DNA of 64,000 nucleotides, from the NCBI RefSeq assembly GCF_042139015.1, contig NZ_JBHIKY010000019.1, forward strand, positions 1-64,000, written 5' to 3'. A model generated the notes under the pieces. The model searched no databases. It was not told the DNA's origin and worked only from the letters and a program-made list of their open reading frames with translations. The stretch comes from JBHIKY01 sp042139015 (GTDB lineage: Bacteria; Bacillota; Bacilli; Bacillales; Marinococcaceae). Each line of letters begins with the position of its first letter. The stretch's first letter is position 1. Shown here piece by piece: positions 1 through 7,651 of the stretch. The translations under genes and the position numbers were made by a program.

Positions 1-269
1 CTCCCCGGGTAAGCGCACAGACTTCCTCTCCATGTACCCGCCTCATTTAACTGCCCGTCCCTTTGGTCGTTCGGACTTTGACTTGTTAAGCAGTCTCATC
101 CAAGAAGGACAGCCTGGTATGAGATTCGTGTTCCTCGGATCGGAGATTTGCCTCCAGCTTCCTTCAGATTCCACCTCACGATGGACACCCTTGCCTTTGG
201 CTAACGGCTACAACGACACTTCACCGTTCGGGACTTAAACCCTATAGCGTGTGCGCATGCCTGGCACAC
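1..269 (-). mobile_element. Group II intron, 5' part (runs off the left edge)
   Basis: On the minus strand the segment begins at 269 with GTGTGCCAGG, the GUGYG-type 5' boundary of group II introns. It continues with the conserved bacterial domain I pattern: a short 5' hairpin (GTGTGCC...GGCATGCGCACAC), a block ending AAGTCCCGAACGG, then a GAAGGAAGC block and a GAGGAACACGAA block. The encoded protein and domains V and VI would lie left of the window. The 68-codon open frame on the plus strand over this region is a by-product of the RNA sequence. The 5' exon on the minus strand is the hairpin at 276-312, so the intron appears inserted just after a terminator-like stem-loop, the habit known for class C introns. 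The class is inference. I recognise the sequence type from memory and could not search it. Confidence 0.7.
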
Positions 270-275
270 TTAAAG

Positions 276-312
276 GGGCAGTACTCAAAAATTGTAGTTT
301 TGAGTACTGCCC
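276..312. terminator. Perfect 15-bp inverted repeat, probable terminator and intron target
   Basis: GGGCAGTACTCAAAA (276-290) pairs perfectly with TTTTGAGTACTGCCC (298-312) around a 7-nt loop. On the minus strand it is followed by CTTTAA and then the group II intron boundary. It may end transcription of a gene beyond the left edge or be the end of another small element. Confidence 0.6.
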
Positions 313-395
313 TATTTTGGCGGGCTTGATGCGATGTTAATGAAACAAATTTGTCAACAATTACGTAGTTAAGTATAAAAAAGGAAGTGAACGAC

Positions 396-608
396 ATGGA
401 GGCATTAGGTATTTTTGGATTTTTAGGAGGAATAGTGATGCTATTTCTTCTTAGCATTTTATTACTAAACATTCTTACCAGTGTATGGGCTTACAAAGAT
501 GCCATTCGTAAAGGCAACAGTAAGGAATACGCGATTGTCGTACTTATCGGCACACTTTTTTTTCCTATCATTGGACTCATTGTCTACTTACTCATTCGCA
601 ATGCTTAA
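396..608 (+). CDS. Small two-helix membrane protein, PLDc_N-like
   Basis: A 70-residue protein with two hydrophobic segments (about residues 3-29 and 45-67) separated by a short charged loop (AYKDAIRKGNSKEY). The ending PIIGLIVYLLIRN resembles the phospholipase D N-terminal (PLDc_N) helical hairpin found as stand-alone small proteins in Firmicutes. Function is unknown. An earlier in-frame GTG at 387 overlaps the ribosome binding site AAGGAAG (381-387). The ATG at 396 has normal spacing and is chosen here. It is monocistronic between the intron and a convergent DeoR-type gene. Confidence 0.6.
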   Translation: MEALGIFGFLGGIVMLFLLSILLLNILTSVWAYKDAIRKGNSKEYAIVVLIGTLFFPIIGLIVYLLIRNA

Positions 609-662
609 AGTTACACGCATGTGGACTAGCAGCAGTTCAGGATTCGAAAAAAATATAAAAAA

Positions 663-691
663 GAAGGCATCTACTGAAAATAGAAGCCTTC
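663..691 (-). terminator. Terminator of the DeoR-family gene
   Basis: GAAGGC-ATCTA pairs with TAGA-AGCCTTC around a short loop. On the minus strand the stem is followed by a T-rich run (647-662 is A-rich on the plus strand), so it ends the regulator gene. It could also serve the small plus-strand gene. Confidence 0.65.
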
Positions 692-736
692 CCGTATCAT
701 AACGCCCTCTATTACAGGTTACGCTGATACCCTAAT

Positions 737-1498
737 TTATGAATCAGCTATTAAAAGCTTAATTCCATTTTCTTGAAAAACTGCAGCCAACTCTTCTCCA
801 GGCTGCTTATCAGTAATAATACAATCTACGTCCTCAAGGTCTAATCCTTTAATAAAATGGCGTTTGCCAAACTTTGTAGAATCCGCCAGTACATAAACGG
901 TCTCAGACCTTTCCGCCATTGCCTTTTTTACGGCAGCATCCTCTTCATGGGCATAATACAATCCATCATTACAAATACCGATTACCCCAATAAATGCTTT
1001 ATCCGCATAAAACTGGTGAATTTTTTCAACAGTACTGCTGCCGTATAAAAAGCGGTGCACCACGTTGAGTCTTCCTCCAGGAAGGTGAATGTCTATATTT
1101 CTTTTTTCTGTTATGGTTTCGGCGTTTACAATTGAATTAGTAATAACTGTTAATGGAGAAACATTCACCAGTTCTGATGTAAATTGAACAGTTGTAGAAG
1201 CATCAAGCATTATGACTTCTTCCTGAATTATCTGCTTGGCTGCAGTGTTTGCTATTTTCATCTTTTCTTCTGCTGATTTTTCGAGTCTTTCCGTGTAGCC
1301 TTTTAAAGAGGTGATTAAACCTGGAAGCATTACACCACCGTGCGTTCGGACGACTGCCTCCTTCTCAGTAAGCTTGACCGTGTCCCGCCTTGCAGTATCT
1401 CGTGATACTCCAAAATGTTCGCACATGTCCTGAATACTCATTTTTTTATTTTTTTCTAAATATTTCAGTACAGCCTCCATTCGTTCTTCTTGATACAT
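737..1498 (-). CDS. DeoR-family transcriptional regulator
   Basis: A 253-residue DNA-binding regulator of sugar or nucleoside metabolism. Residues 1-55 hold the DeoR winged helix-turn-helix (MSIQDMCEHFGVSRDTARRD, then RTHGGV), and the rest is the DeoRC effector domain with the usual LDASTT and NSIVNAE blocks, which in this family binds a phosphorylated sugar. Two ATGs are in frame at 1504 and 1498. The AAGGAG site lies 1 nt from the first and 7 nt from the second, so 1498 is preferred. No sugar operon adjoins it, so the target cannot be named. The 140 bp upstream is AT-rich promoter-like sequence up to the element at 1650. Confidence 0.85.
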   Translation of the reverse strand: MYQEERMEAVLKYLEKNKKMSIQDMCEHFGVSRDTARRDTVKLTEKEAVVRTHGGVMLPGLITSLKGYTERLEKSAEEKMKIANTAAKQIIQEEVIMLDASTTVQFTSELVNVSPLTVITNSIVNAETITEKRNIDIHLPGGRLNVVHRFLYGSSTVEKIHQFYADKAFIGVIGICNDGLYYAHEEDAAVKKAMAERSETVYVLADSTKFGKRHFIKGLDLEDVDCIITDKQPGEELAAVFQENGIKLLIADS

Positions 1499-1649
1499 GT
1501 TCATTCTCCTTACAGATTATGTAGTTAATTTTAAGTTATATATTAAAAATAATCAATGATTATACTTATATTCATTCATAAATACTTAAATTTACTTAAT
1601 ATAATAGATTCAGCTTCATTCTATAAAAAATTCAGCTCTATTATTAAGG

Positions 1650-1845
1650 AGGCCACTGAAAATGTCCTTTCTATCTGAAAGAGCTGTTAACGATTGTTGT
1701 GAATTCTCACGAATCGCTTATCGGTGGATGCTGGCCACGGCACTTGAAATTAGACGAAAAGCGGTCTGTATGGAAATTAATTATTCCACACAGACCGCTT
1801 TATTAAAATTCTACTTTTCAAAGACCTTCCGTTTTTCAGTGGCCC
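1650..1845. mobile_element. MITE-like element, copy 1
   Basis: A 196-bp segment bounded by perfect 12-bp terminal inverted repeats (GGCCACTGAAAA / TTTTCAGTGGCC) and flanked by a 10-bp direct repeat ATTATTAAGG (1640-1649 and 1846-1855), the sign of transposition. It carries no transposase. Inside, AAAGCGGTCTGT and ACAGACCGCTTT form a second hairpin. The same ends and hairpin recur at 6052-6348. The ends resemble those I remember for IS1182-type elements, but that family link is not verified. The 63-codon open frame across it is not a gene. It sits between the DeoR gene and the end of the convergent 202-residue membrane protein gene. Confidence 0.8.
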
Positions 1846-1867
1846 ATTATTAAGGGGCTGTTTTTTA

Positions 1868-2476
1868 TCAACCGAGCTTTTCATGTTCCCAGTAATCTTC
1901 CGTTCGGGCTATGATTTCTTCTTCCGTTACATTTCTCCATCGGGAAGAATCACCCTTTCCTGTTAAGGAAACAATTCTTTCCGGCTCTCCGTCTTCTTCA
2001 GTTGGAAAATACCAATGCAGCTTAACTGTCGAAATTTCATCAGATTTAAGAAGGTCTTCAAAAATGTCAGCGGAAGAATTTAATAAAGCGGAACGGATTA
2101 AGTCAGTTGTCACGTTATCTTTCGCTGTTAAAGAAGCTTCGATTACCCCCTCCTCTTCAAATACTTTCGTCTCTATTACTGGAGGGCCGTAATCGTACTC
2201 TTTCAAATTGTTTTCTCTCTCCAAAACAGCTGGAACAGCTTCTTCGATCGATTCAAAGGACTCTGACTGCCCGCCTGCATTATGCTGCCCTGTATCCTCA
2301 GCTGTCACCCAAAAGACAGCAAAGGAAAGACCGCATAAAGCAGTGGTACTGACAAATAATATAGTCTGAAGATATTTGTTTTGTTTTTGCTGCTTCCACA
2401 AAATTATCAGCATAAATAAAAAAATAACGCTGAGTACAGCGCATATAAAAAACAGGGTCAATGCTGTCATCGCCAT
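1868..2476 (-). CDS. Hypothetical membrane-anchored protein
   Basis: A 202-residue protein with two N-terminal membrane segments (about residues 4-28 and 36-56) and an acidic soluble C-terminal domain of about 140 residues, presumably outside the cell or facing the membrane. I do not recognise the family. The C-terminal part has a mixed alpha/beta composition with a conserved-looking WYFPTEEDGEPERIVSLTG stretch. An AAAGGGG site 8 nt upstream selects the ATG at 2476 over the ATG 18 bp further upstream. It follows the rlmCD operon in the same direction after about 70 bp, so co-transcription is possible. Confidence 0.6.
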   Translation of the reverse strand: MAMTALTLFFICAVLSVIFLFMLIILWKQQKQNKYLQTILFVSTTALCGLSFAVFWVTAEDTGQHNAGGQSESFESIEEAVPAVLERENNLKEYDYGPPVIETKVFEEEGVIEASLTAKDNVTTDLIRSALLNSSADIFEDLLKSDEISTVKLHWYFPTEEDGEPERIVSLTGKGDSSRWRNVTEEEIIARTEDYWEHEKLG

Positions 2477-2549
2477 GAAAGTAACCCCTTTCAATGCATT
2501 GCAATTTCTACGGCAATATACCTACTACAGTGTACACTACTTTGTTTGT

Positions 2550-3281
2550 TCATTGGTAAATTATTTTATGAAATTTAGAATCAAAATCGTCCGCCAGTTT
2601 CTTTTCCCAATCAGGGTGATAGCTTATCAGAACGCTGGTCGAAGGTCCGCATGATTTGTTTAAATCAATTTGTGCTGTGGGTTTCAATGCTTGGTAGATC
2701 CCATTTGTTTCCTGGAGCAGCCCTAATTCATGTATAATTCCCCTTGATCCACATGGCACCACTTCATATATCCCTTCTATGTTCAACAGATCGAGAACCT
2801 GAGGCCAGGTAACGGCCTGTTCTTCATTTTTCAGTACTTCTTCGCCAACTAATGGAATGCCGATCGCTGCAAATTCTGCATGTGGCGGCGTTCTTTTTAA
2901 TCGCAGATTCTTATTATTGACCACTCCGGCAGCTGTTACGCCGAGCGAGGATTGAATCAGTTTCATATTCGTTTCTGAACTCCCGCTGATATCAATATAT
3001 CCTGATCTGCTTTCAACCGCTGTTTTTCTTATTTCATCTATAATTTCCTCCCATGCTCCGGCTCCGCAACCGTTATGTATAGCTGCAGATTTAGGTGCAC
3101 CACCAGCAGTAATTAATTCCATGAATGCTGTTCTAGCGGTGTATGACGCTAGTATTCGCACATCCGCTTCGACCTGATCTTTCCTCAGCATACCTATACC
3201 TGCAGCGAAATCGGCTGCCATAATTAAAGATTCGTTTTCATTAATTGCCGTCACACTAATGTCACGCAATTCATTCACCAC
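2550..3281 (-). CDS. AIR-synthase-like protein, possible alpha-ribazole kinase
   Basis: A 243-residue protein. The N-terminal part (RDISVTAINENESLIMAADF, then GIGM and a Met/Ala/Gly-rich helix) resembles the ATP-binding half of the PurM/AIR-synthase superfamily. A later GSSETN block and VVNNKN fit the single-domain relatives annotated as alpha-ribazole kinase CblS, which phosphorylates alpha-ribazole for cobalamin lower-ligand salvage in some Listeria and Geobacillus. That assignment is from memory of the family. No cobalamin gene is adjacent. It starts GTG 8 nt after the rlmCD stop with no strong ribosome binding site, so translational coupling is likely. Confidence 0.5.
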   Translation of the reverse strand: MVNELRDISVTAINENESLIMAADFAAGIGMLRKDQVEADVRILASYTARTAFMELITAGGAPKSAAIHNGCGAGAWEEIIDEIRKTAVESRSGYIDISGSSETNMKLIQSSLGVTAAGVVNNKNLRLKRTPPHAEFAAIGIPLVGEEVLKNEEQAVTWPQVLDLLNIEGIYEVVPCGSRGIIHELGLLQETNGIYQALKPTAQIDLNKSCGPSTSVLISYHPDWEKKLADDFDSKFHKIIYQ

Positions 3282-3288
3282 TTTTTTC

Positions 3289-4677
3289 TTATTTTAAAAC
3301 GAATTTCGCCACTGCTTCTGTTTGAGCTGTCTGCGGAAACATATCGACTGGTTGAATATAAGTGAGTTCAAAGCCATTATTTAACAGGAAATCTGCATCT
3401 TTTGCAAGAGTGGATGGATTACAGGAGACATATATGAACTTCTTTGGCTTCGTTTTTACAATTGTTTTCAGTAGACTATTAGCGCAGCCTGTCCGTGGAG
3501 GGTCAACAATAATCACCTCTGCATTCCAGCCTTGCTGGCTCCACCTTGGAATAATCTCCTCTGCTCTCCCATTATAAAACTTTGCATGTAAATAACCATG
3601 GGCAGCCGCGTTCTCATTTGCATCGTTAACCGCTGATGCAATAGTGTCCATTCCTCGGATTTCTTTTGCCTTTCCAGCCATCCATAATCCAATAGTACCA
3701 GTTCCACAGTAAGCATCTATAACTTTTTGGGTTCCATCCAGATCAGCTGCTATTCTTGCTTCTTCATATAGTACTTCAGCCTGGCGTGGATTTAATTGAA
3801 AAAATGCATGTGGAGATAAATTAAATGACTGCTCTTTAAGCGACTCTTTAATTGTTGTTTCACCCCATAGGTGCCTCGTTTTTTTCCCAAATATGACAGA
3901 TGAGCTGGTGGGCTGCACATTATGAAAGATGGATACTACTTCCGGAAGTCGCTCTCGGATTCTTTTTACTAACGTAAGCTTCTCTGGGAGCTCAGGCGAA
4001 GACGTAATTATCGTTAGCTGGGCTGTTGCAGCTGCAGTGGATATTCTTGCTGCAATCGTCCTCAGTCCCTGCTTGTTTTTATTTTGATGGTGAACAGGCA
4101 GCCTTAATTCCTTGGCTATTTCAATTACTGTTTTTGAAATTTTATTTAATAATGGTTCCTCCACCATACAGCCAGGTCCTGTTAGATCCACAAGTTTATT
4201 TGAATTCATCGCAAATAAGCCTGCTTTTGTCGTTCCGTGTTCGCTGCGTACCTGCCATTGGCTTTTATTTCGATAATACCAAGGTTCCTCCATACCAATT
4301 GTATCTTTAATATAAACTCGGTGTTTTTTGGCATAGCGCTCAAATGCTTGGACCACCATATCTTTTTTTCCCAGTAGCTGCCCCTGGTAAGATAAATGCT
4401 GAAGCTGGCAGCCTCCACATTTTTCATAAACAGGGCATGGCGCATTTATTCTCTCAGGGGAGGATTGGCGTATTTTTTTCACTTTTGCAAGAATATGTTT
4501 AGTGGAAACCTTCACTGCTTTACACACTATAACTTCTCCCGGCAGAGCGCCTGGCACAAACACAGCCTTTCTTTTAAAAAAACCTACTCCTTCACCGTTA
4601 ATCCCAAGTCTTTTTACCGTGACAGGAAATTCAGATCCTTCCGTTAGTTCCTTTGAGTGTTGCTTATCTTTTTTCAT
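3289..4677 (-). CDS. rlmCD: 23S rRNA (uracil-C5)-methyltransferase, RlmD/RlmCD family
   Basis: A 462-residue SAM-dependent enzyme that methylates uracil C5 in 23S rRNA. The B. subtilis homologue modifies both U747 and U1939. Visible parts are an N-terminal TRAM RNA-binding domain (about residues 14-70), an iron-sulfur cluster motif CPVYEKCGGCQLQHL (about 80-95) with a further Cys near 170, the SAM site DAYCGTGTIGL, and the catalytic loop FIYVSCNPSTLAKD near the C-terminus. A ribosome binding site AGGAG lies 9 nt upstream. It is second in a three-gene unit: glycosylase, rlmCD, AIR-synthase-like protein, with gaps of 12 and 7 nt. B. subtilis has the same rlmCD-yfjP adjacency. Confidence 0.9.
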   Translation of the reverse strand: MKKDKQHSKELTEGSEFPVTVKRLGINGEGVGFFKRKAVFVPGALPGEVIVCKAVKVSTKHILAKVKKIRQSSPERINAPCPVYEKCGGCQLQHLSYQGQLLGKKDMVVQAFERYAKKHRVYIKDTIGMEEPWYYRNKSQWQVRSEHGTTKAGLFAMNSNKLVDLTGPGCMVEEPLLNKISKTVIEIAKELRLPVHHQNKNKQGLRTIAARISTAAATAQLTIITSSPELPEKLTLVKRIRERLPEVVSIFHNVQPTSSSVIFGKKTRHLWGETTIKESLKEQSFNLSPHAFFQLNPRQAEVLYEEARIAADLDGTQKVIDAYCGTGTIGLWMAGKAKEIRGMDTIASAVNDANENAAAHGYLHAKFYNGRAEEIIPRWSQQGWNAEVIIVDPPRTGCANSLLKTIVKTKPKKFIYVSCNPSTLAKDADFLLNNGFELTYIQPVDMFPQTAQTEAVAKFVLK

Positions 4678-4689
4678 TGCTCGAAACTC

Positions 4690-5559
4690 CTATCTGTTTT
4701 GCTCGGTACTCAGCCATAAATAGAGGGCAGCATAGCTATTATAAGGTTTCCATTGATCTGCCAAGTCATAAATTTCATCCTTTGTAGGCTTCTGGTCTAT
4801 ATTTAATAGCACCTTTAAGCCGTTCTGAATTCCTATGTCTCCAGCGGGCATTAAGTTTTCACGGCCAAGGCCGAATAATAAAAAACATTCTGCTGTCCAT
4901 GGCCCGATCCCTCGAATTGAAGTCAAAGTACGAATGATTTCTTCATCAGTTTTTTCTGAAAAAGTGTCTAAATTCAATTCTCCATCTACTATTTTTCGGG
5001 ACGTATCTATAACGTATTCAGCTTTACGTCCGCTGAATTGTAATTCTCTTAAATCTTTTGGTTCCAATGAAGCTGTAATGTGCGGTTCCGGGTAAAACCA
5101 GACATCTCCATGCTTTTCTCCGAAAGTCTGAACAAAACGGGTGGATAAAGTATATGCAAATGCCATGTTCAGCTGCTGGTGAATAATCGTTTTTATGAGG
5201 CATCCGTATGGAGTAAATTCCGTTACAAGCGGCGTCCCCTGAAATTGTTCAAAAAGAGGATTAAGATCTGTTTGTTTAAAGTGATTATGTATATCGAATA
5301 AGTCTCTTTTCCAGTTGAATACTTTCCGAGCTTTTGCAACAGCTTTATCTGCGTCAGTTTTATCCCCGCTTAAAGTAACAGTATCTTCATTAAATATAAT
5401 AGTAACAGCTTCTTTGTTATGTCCGTCCTCCATCGGCATTTTAATAAGAGCTTTCTCAAGATTGATATGATGAAGAGGCTCATCTTTCAGACGCTTCAAC
5501 ATGCTCACTGCATTATAGCCTTTTGTCAAATTTTCTTTCACTGTCCACATTATTATCAC
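4690..5559 (-). CDS. DNA-3-methyladenine glycosylase, AlkA/YfjP-like
   Basis: A 289-residue base-excision enzyme that removes alkylated bases from DNA. The C-terminal two thirds hold the HhH-GPD fold: IIHQQLN, the hairpin TSIRGIGPWTAECFLLFG, and the catalytic aspartate in LMPAGDIGIQNG. The N-terminal about 90 residues form the small AlkA_N-like beta domain. A GTG start at 5559 is favoured because GGGA lies 6-7 nt upstream. The in-frame ATG 9 bp later is too far from any site. It is first in the operon with rlmCD, as in the yfjP-yfjO arrangement of B. subtilis. Confidence 0.88.
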   Translation of the reverse strand: MIIMWTVKENLTKGYNAVSMLKRLKDEPLHHINLEKALIKMPMEDGHNKEAVTIIFNEDTVTLSGDKTDADKAVAKARKVFNWKRDLFDIHNHFKQTDLNPLFEQFQGTPLVTEFTPYGCLIKTIIHQQLNMAFAYTLSTRFVQTFGEKHGDVWFYPEPHITASLEPKDLRELQFSGRKAEYVIDTSRKIVDGELNLDTFSEKTDEEIIRTLTSIRGIGPWTAECFLLFGLGRENLMPAGDIGIQNGLKVLLNIDQKPTKDEIYDLADQWKPYNSYAALYLWLSTEQNR

Positions 5560-5681
5560 TCAATTCCCTGTTCTGCCTTGCTACATTATATCATCTCCTT
5601 AAATATTTCCTAAACTTACTAGCACGAATTATCTTCATCATTTGATAAAATGTAAGGAGAAAAAGAAAAGGGGGCTATTCA

Positions 5682-6032
5682 TTGTCTATCTCCACCGACC
5701 TTGCATCGATTCAAATTCTCGCGGATCTGTTCAAGGATGGCAGCAAAAGCACAGTTTTAACAAGGACTGTACATACACTATGTGATAAAGTCGAATACAT
5801 TGATTGGGCAGGGGTTTATGTATATGAAGGAGAAGAAACCAGACTTATGGCAAGTGCTTCATCCGAAGGACGTGAAGAAGAATTGCAAAGTCAGCTGGCC
5901 TTCTCAATTACTGGTGAAAACGGTGCAGAAAAAGGAGTTCTGGTCGTTAAAAGTAAAGGCTGGATTGTATTCGATGTAACAGATGTCTCGACTCTCAAGG
6001 AAATCGCTGGTGAATTCGGAAAGATTATATAA
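5682..6032 (+). CDS. Short GAF-like domain protein
   Basis: A 116-residue protein starting with TTG after an AAAAGGGGG site. The block EYIDWAGVYVYEGEETRL followed by a strand-rich end (KGVLVVKSKGWIVFDVTDV) looks like a reduced GAF fold, as in free methionine sulfoxide reductases and small signalling GAF proteins. The catalytic cysteines of the reductases are not evident: the single Cys is at about residue 34. Ligand and role are unknown. MITE copy 2 is inserted about 20 bp after its stop, probably in its terminator. Confidence 0.55.
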   Translation: MSISTDLASIQILADLFKDGSKSTVLTRTVHTLCDKVEYIDWAGVYVYEGEETRLMASASSEGREEELQSQLAFSITGENGAEKGVLVVKSKGWIVFDVTDVSTLKEIAGEFGKII

Positions 6033-6051
6033 AAAAGAGGGCTTATAGGAG

Positions 6052-6348
6052 TGGCCACTGAAAATGTTTTTTCTAATCTGAAAGAGCTGTTAACTTTTGA
6101 TGTGGTTTTTCACAAATCGTTTTCGGTGGATGCTTGCCGCGGGCACGGCCTCACCACCGAACGCTCATCGTGGAATCAACAAAGGTAAAACGAAAAGGAG
6201 TGATTTTCTTTGATTTATAAAAGAAAGTCACTCTCTTTTTTGTACAATGACAGTAATACATAAAGCGGTCTGTATGGAAATTAAATCCCACACAGTCCGC
6301 TTTATTAAAATTCTACTTTTCAAAGACCCTGAAGTTTTTCAGTGGCCT
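6052..6348. mobile_element. MITE-like element, copy 2
   Basis: About 297 bp with the same GGCCACTGAAAA / TTTTCAGTGGCC ends as 1650-1845, flanked by a 10-bp direct repeat CTTATAGGAG (6042-6051 and 6349-6358). It shares the subterminal CTGAAAGAGCTGTTAAC block and the AAAGCGGTCTGT hairpin arm (partner ACAGTCCGCTTT). It is longer than copy 1 because it keeps a middle part (about 6130-6260) with a GC-rich TGCCGCGGGCACGGCCTCA block and a second hairpin (GAGTGATTTTCTTT with AAAGAAAGTCACTC, then a T-run). No transposase is present. It fills most of the gap between the GAF-like gene and pdaA. Confidence 0.8.
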
Positions 6349-6376
6349 CTTATAGGAGGCTTCTTTTTTTATGGTA

Positions 6377-7174
6377 TTAAGGGGTAATATTTTCAAGAGC
6401 TTTTTCCGAAGCAATTTCATCAATACTGCCGAATCGATATCCCTGCTTCCGGCATTCATCAATAACCTCGCCCAATGCCGCTGAATTGTCTGAAGAAACC
6501 GTATGAAGAAGCATAACAGCGCCTGGATGAATTCGTTTCATTATTGAATCATAAGCGTACTGCTTTCCTTTTTGACTGTTTGTTTCCCAATCTACATAGG
6601 CGAATGACCAAAAAACATGAAGATATCCAAGTTCCCTCGCTTTTTTAATTGAGTTTTCATTAAAGGTACCCTGTGGCGGCCGTAGATAATTCATATTTTT
6701 ATCTCCGGTGATACGTTGATACTCTTTTTTTACACTGTTTAATTCCTTGGTTATCTTTTCATCCGACAAGGCTGGAAGACTTGGATGATTCCAGGAATGG
6801 TTGCCGACAATATGACCTTCGTCAGCCATTCGTTTTACTAAATCAGGGGCTGAACGTAAATAATGGCCGGTTACAAAGAATGTGGCCGGGACCTTTTTTT
6901 CTTTCAGAATATCAAGCATTTCCTCTGTATATCCATTCTCATATCCATTATCAAATGTAAGGTACAGTACTTTTTCATCTGTATCGCCTATAAAAAAACC
7001 ATCATGTTTTTCAAGTATCTGCTTGTAATACGGTTCCGTATCGGCTGGCTTATTATTGGATGCAGGTTTGAAATTCCAATGATATATTTCTTTTGCTTCC
7101 ATCGTTTGAGAAAAGCACAATAGAAAAATCAATAACGTTAATATAATATTTTGTATAAAACGATTCATATACAT
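6377..7174 (-). CDS. pdaA: Peptidoglycan delta-lactam-forming de-N-acetylase PdaA
   Basis: A 265-residue exported polysaccharide deacetylase needed in B. subtilis for muramic-delta-lactam formation in spore cortex peptidoglycan, and so for germination. An N-terminal signal segment (about residues 3-22) precedes YHWNFK. The NodB domain shows YLTFDNGYENGYT (the PdaA signature), GHIVGNHSWNHPSL (metal-binding His pair), YLRPPQGTF and HPGAVMLLHT. An earlier in-frame ATG at 7222 would add 16 residues. AAGGAG 9 nt upstream of 7174 selects the shorter form. The genomic setting next to rlmCD/yfjP matches B. subtilis yfjO-yfjP-pdaA. Confidence 0.92.
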   Translation of the reverse strand: MYMNRFIQNIILTLLIFLLCFSQTMEAKEIYHWNFKPASNNKPADTEPYYKQILEKHDGFFIGDTDEKVLYLTFDNGYENGYTEEMLDILKEKKVPATFFVTGHYLRSAPDLVKRMADEGHIVGNHSWNHPSLPALSDEKITKELNSVKKEYQRITGDKNMNYLRPPQGTFNENSIKKARELGYLHVFWSFAYVDWETNSQKGKQYAYDSIMKRIHPGAVMLLHTVSSDNSAALGEVIDECRKQGYRFGSIDEIASEKALENITP

Positions 7175-7296
7175 CCTGCTTAACTCCTTTTTTCTTAGCT
7201 TAAACAGTTGTATGCCATTCATACTGATAATATTTACCTTTTCAAAAAGAAAATTATTTTAAAAAAATTTAAAAATCAAATAAAAAACGAGGTATA

Positions 7297-7452
7297 TTGC
7301 AGCGTTTCCTTGAATTCGTTGAATTTACCGGAAATAAACTGCCTCATCCCATTACATTATTTGCAATTTTAGCAGCTGCTGTTATCTTAATATTTGCGAT
7401 TGCGTCGCGGGTGTCTCAAGACTCGACAGGCAGTGTTCTTTCTGCCATGTAG
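7297..7452 (+). pseudogene. AbgT-family transporter, N-terminal remnant
   Basis: From a TTG at 7297 about 38 codons read like the start of an AbgT (p-aminobenzoyl-glutamate type) transporter: FVEFTGNKLPHPITLF followed by a hydrophobic helix AILAAAVILIFAIAS. The similarity stops at about 7405, where the interspersed repeat begins, and a TAG follows at 7450. The remaining roughly 450 codons expected for the family are missing. It is a dead fragment left by a deletion or insertion. Confidence 0.6.
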
Positions 7453-7563
7453 GCTTGAGCAGTTCCCGCGGAAAACGAAGTGTTTTGACGGAGCATATGT
7501 TGAAAACTCATAATGAACAAAAACAAACAATCCAGACAGATTCAGGAGAATCGTCTGGATTTT
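7404..7563 (+). repeat. Interspersed intergenic repeat, family A copy 1
   Basis: The segment runs from a GC-rich block (TTCCCGCGGAAAACGAAG) through TTTTGACGGAGCATATG and TTGAAAACTCATAATG to a stem-loop at 7530-7560 (ATCCAGAC-GATTC / GAATC-GTCTGGAT). Its reverse complement matches 62250-62370 almost base for base over about 115 bp, and the middle part recurs at 28680-28735. It has no coding capacity. The AbgT remnant ends in it, and the rest of the 7453-7651 gap holds nothing else that I see. Confidence 0.75.
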
Positions 7564-7651
7564 GCAATAAATAATTTACTTTTGTCCCTGCCTCATTTTA
7601 CCTTAAATAAGAATAATTGATGCTACTAGGAAAGATTGACTTCCAAACGAA

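Noticed and set aside
32..238. Open frame of 68 codons on the plus strand
   Set aside because: It is the antisense of group II intron RNA sequence, has no ribosome binding site and no reason to be coding.
1662..1853. Open frame of 63 codons with a good AAGGAGG upstream
   Set aside because: It lies wholly inside MITE copy 1, crosses its hairpin and right end, and the AAGGAGG is formed by the target duplication.
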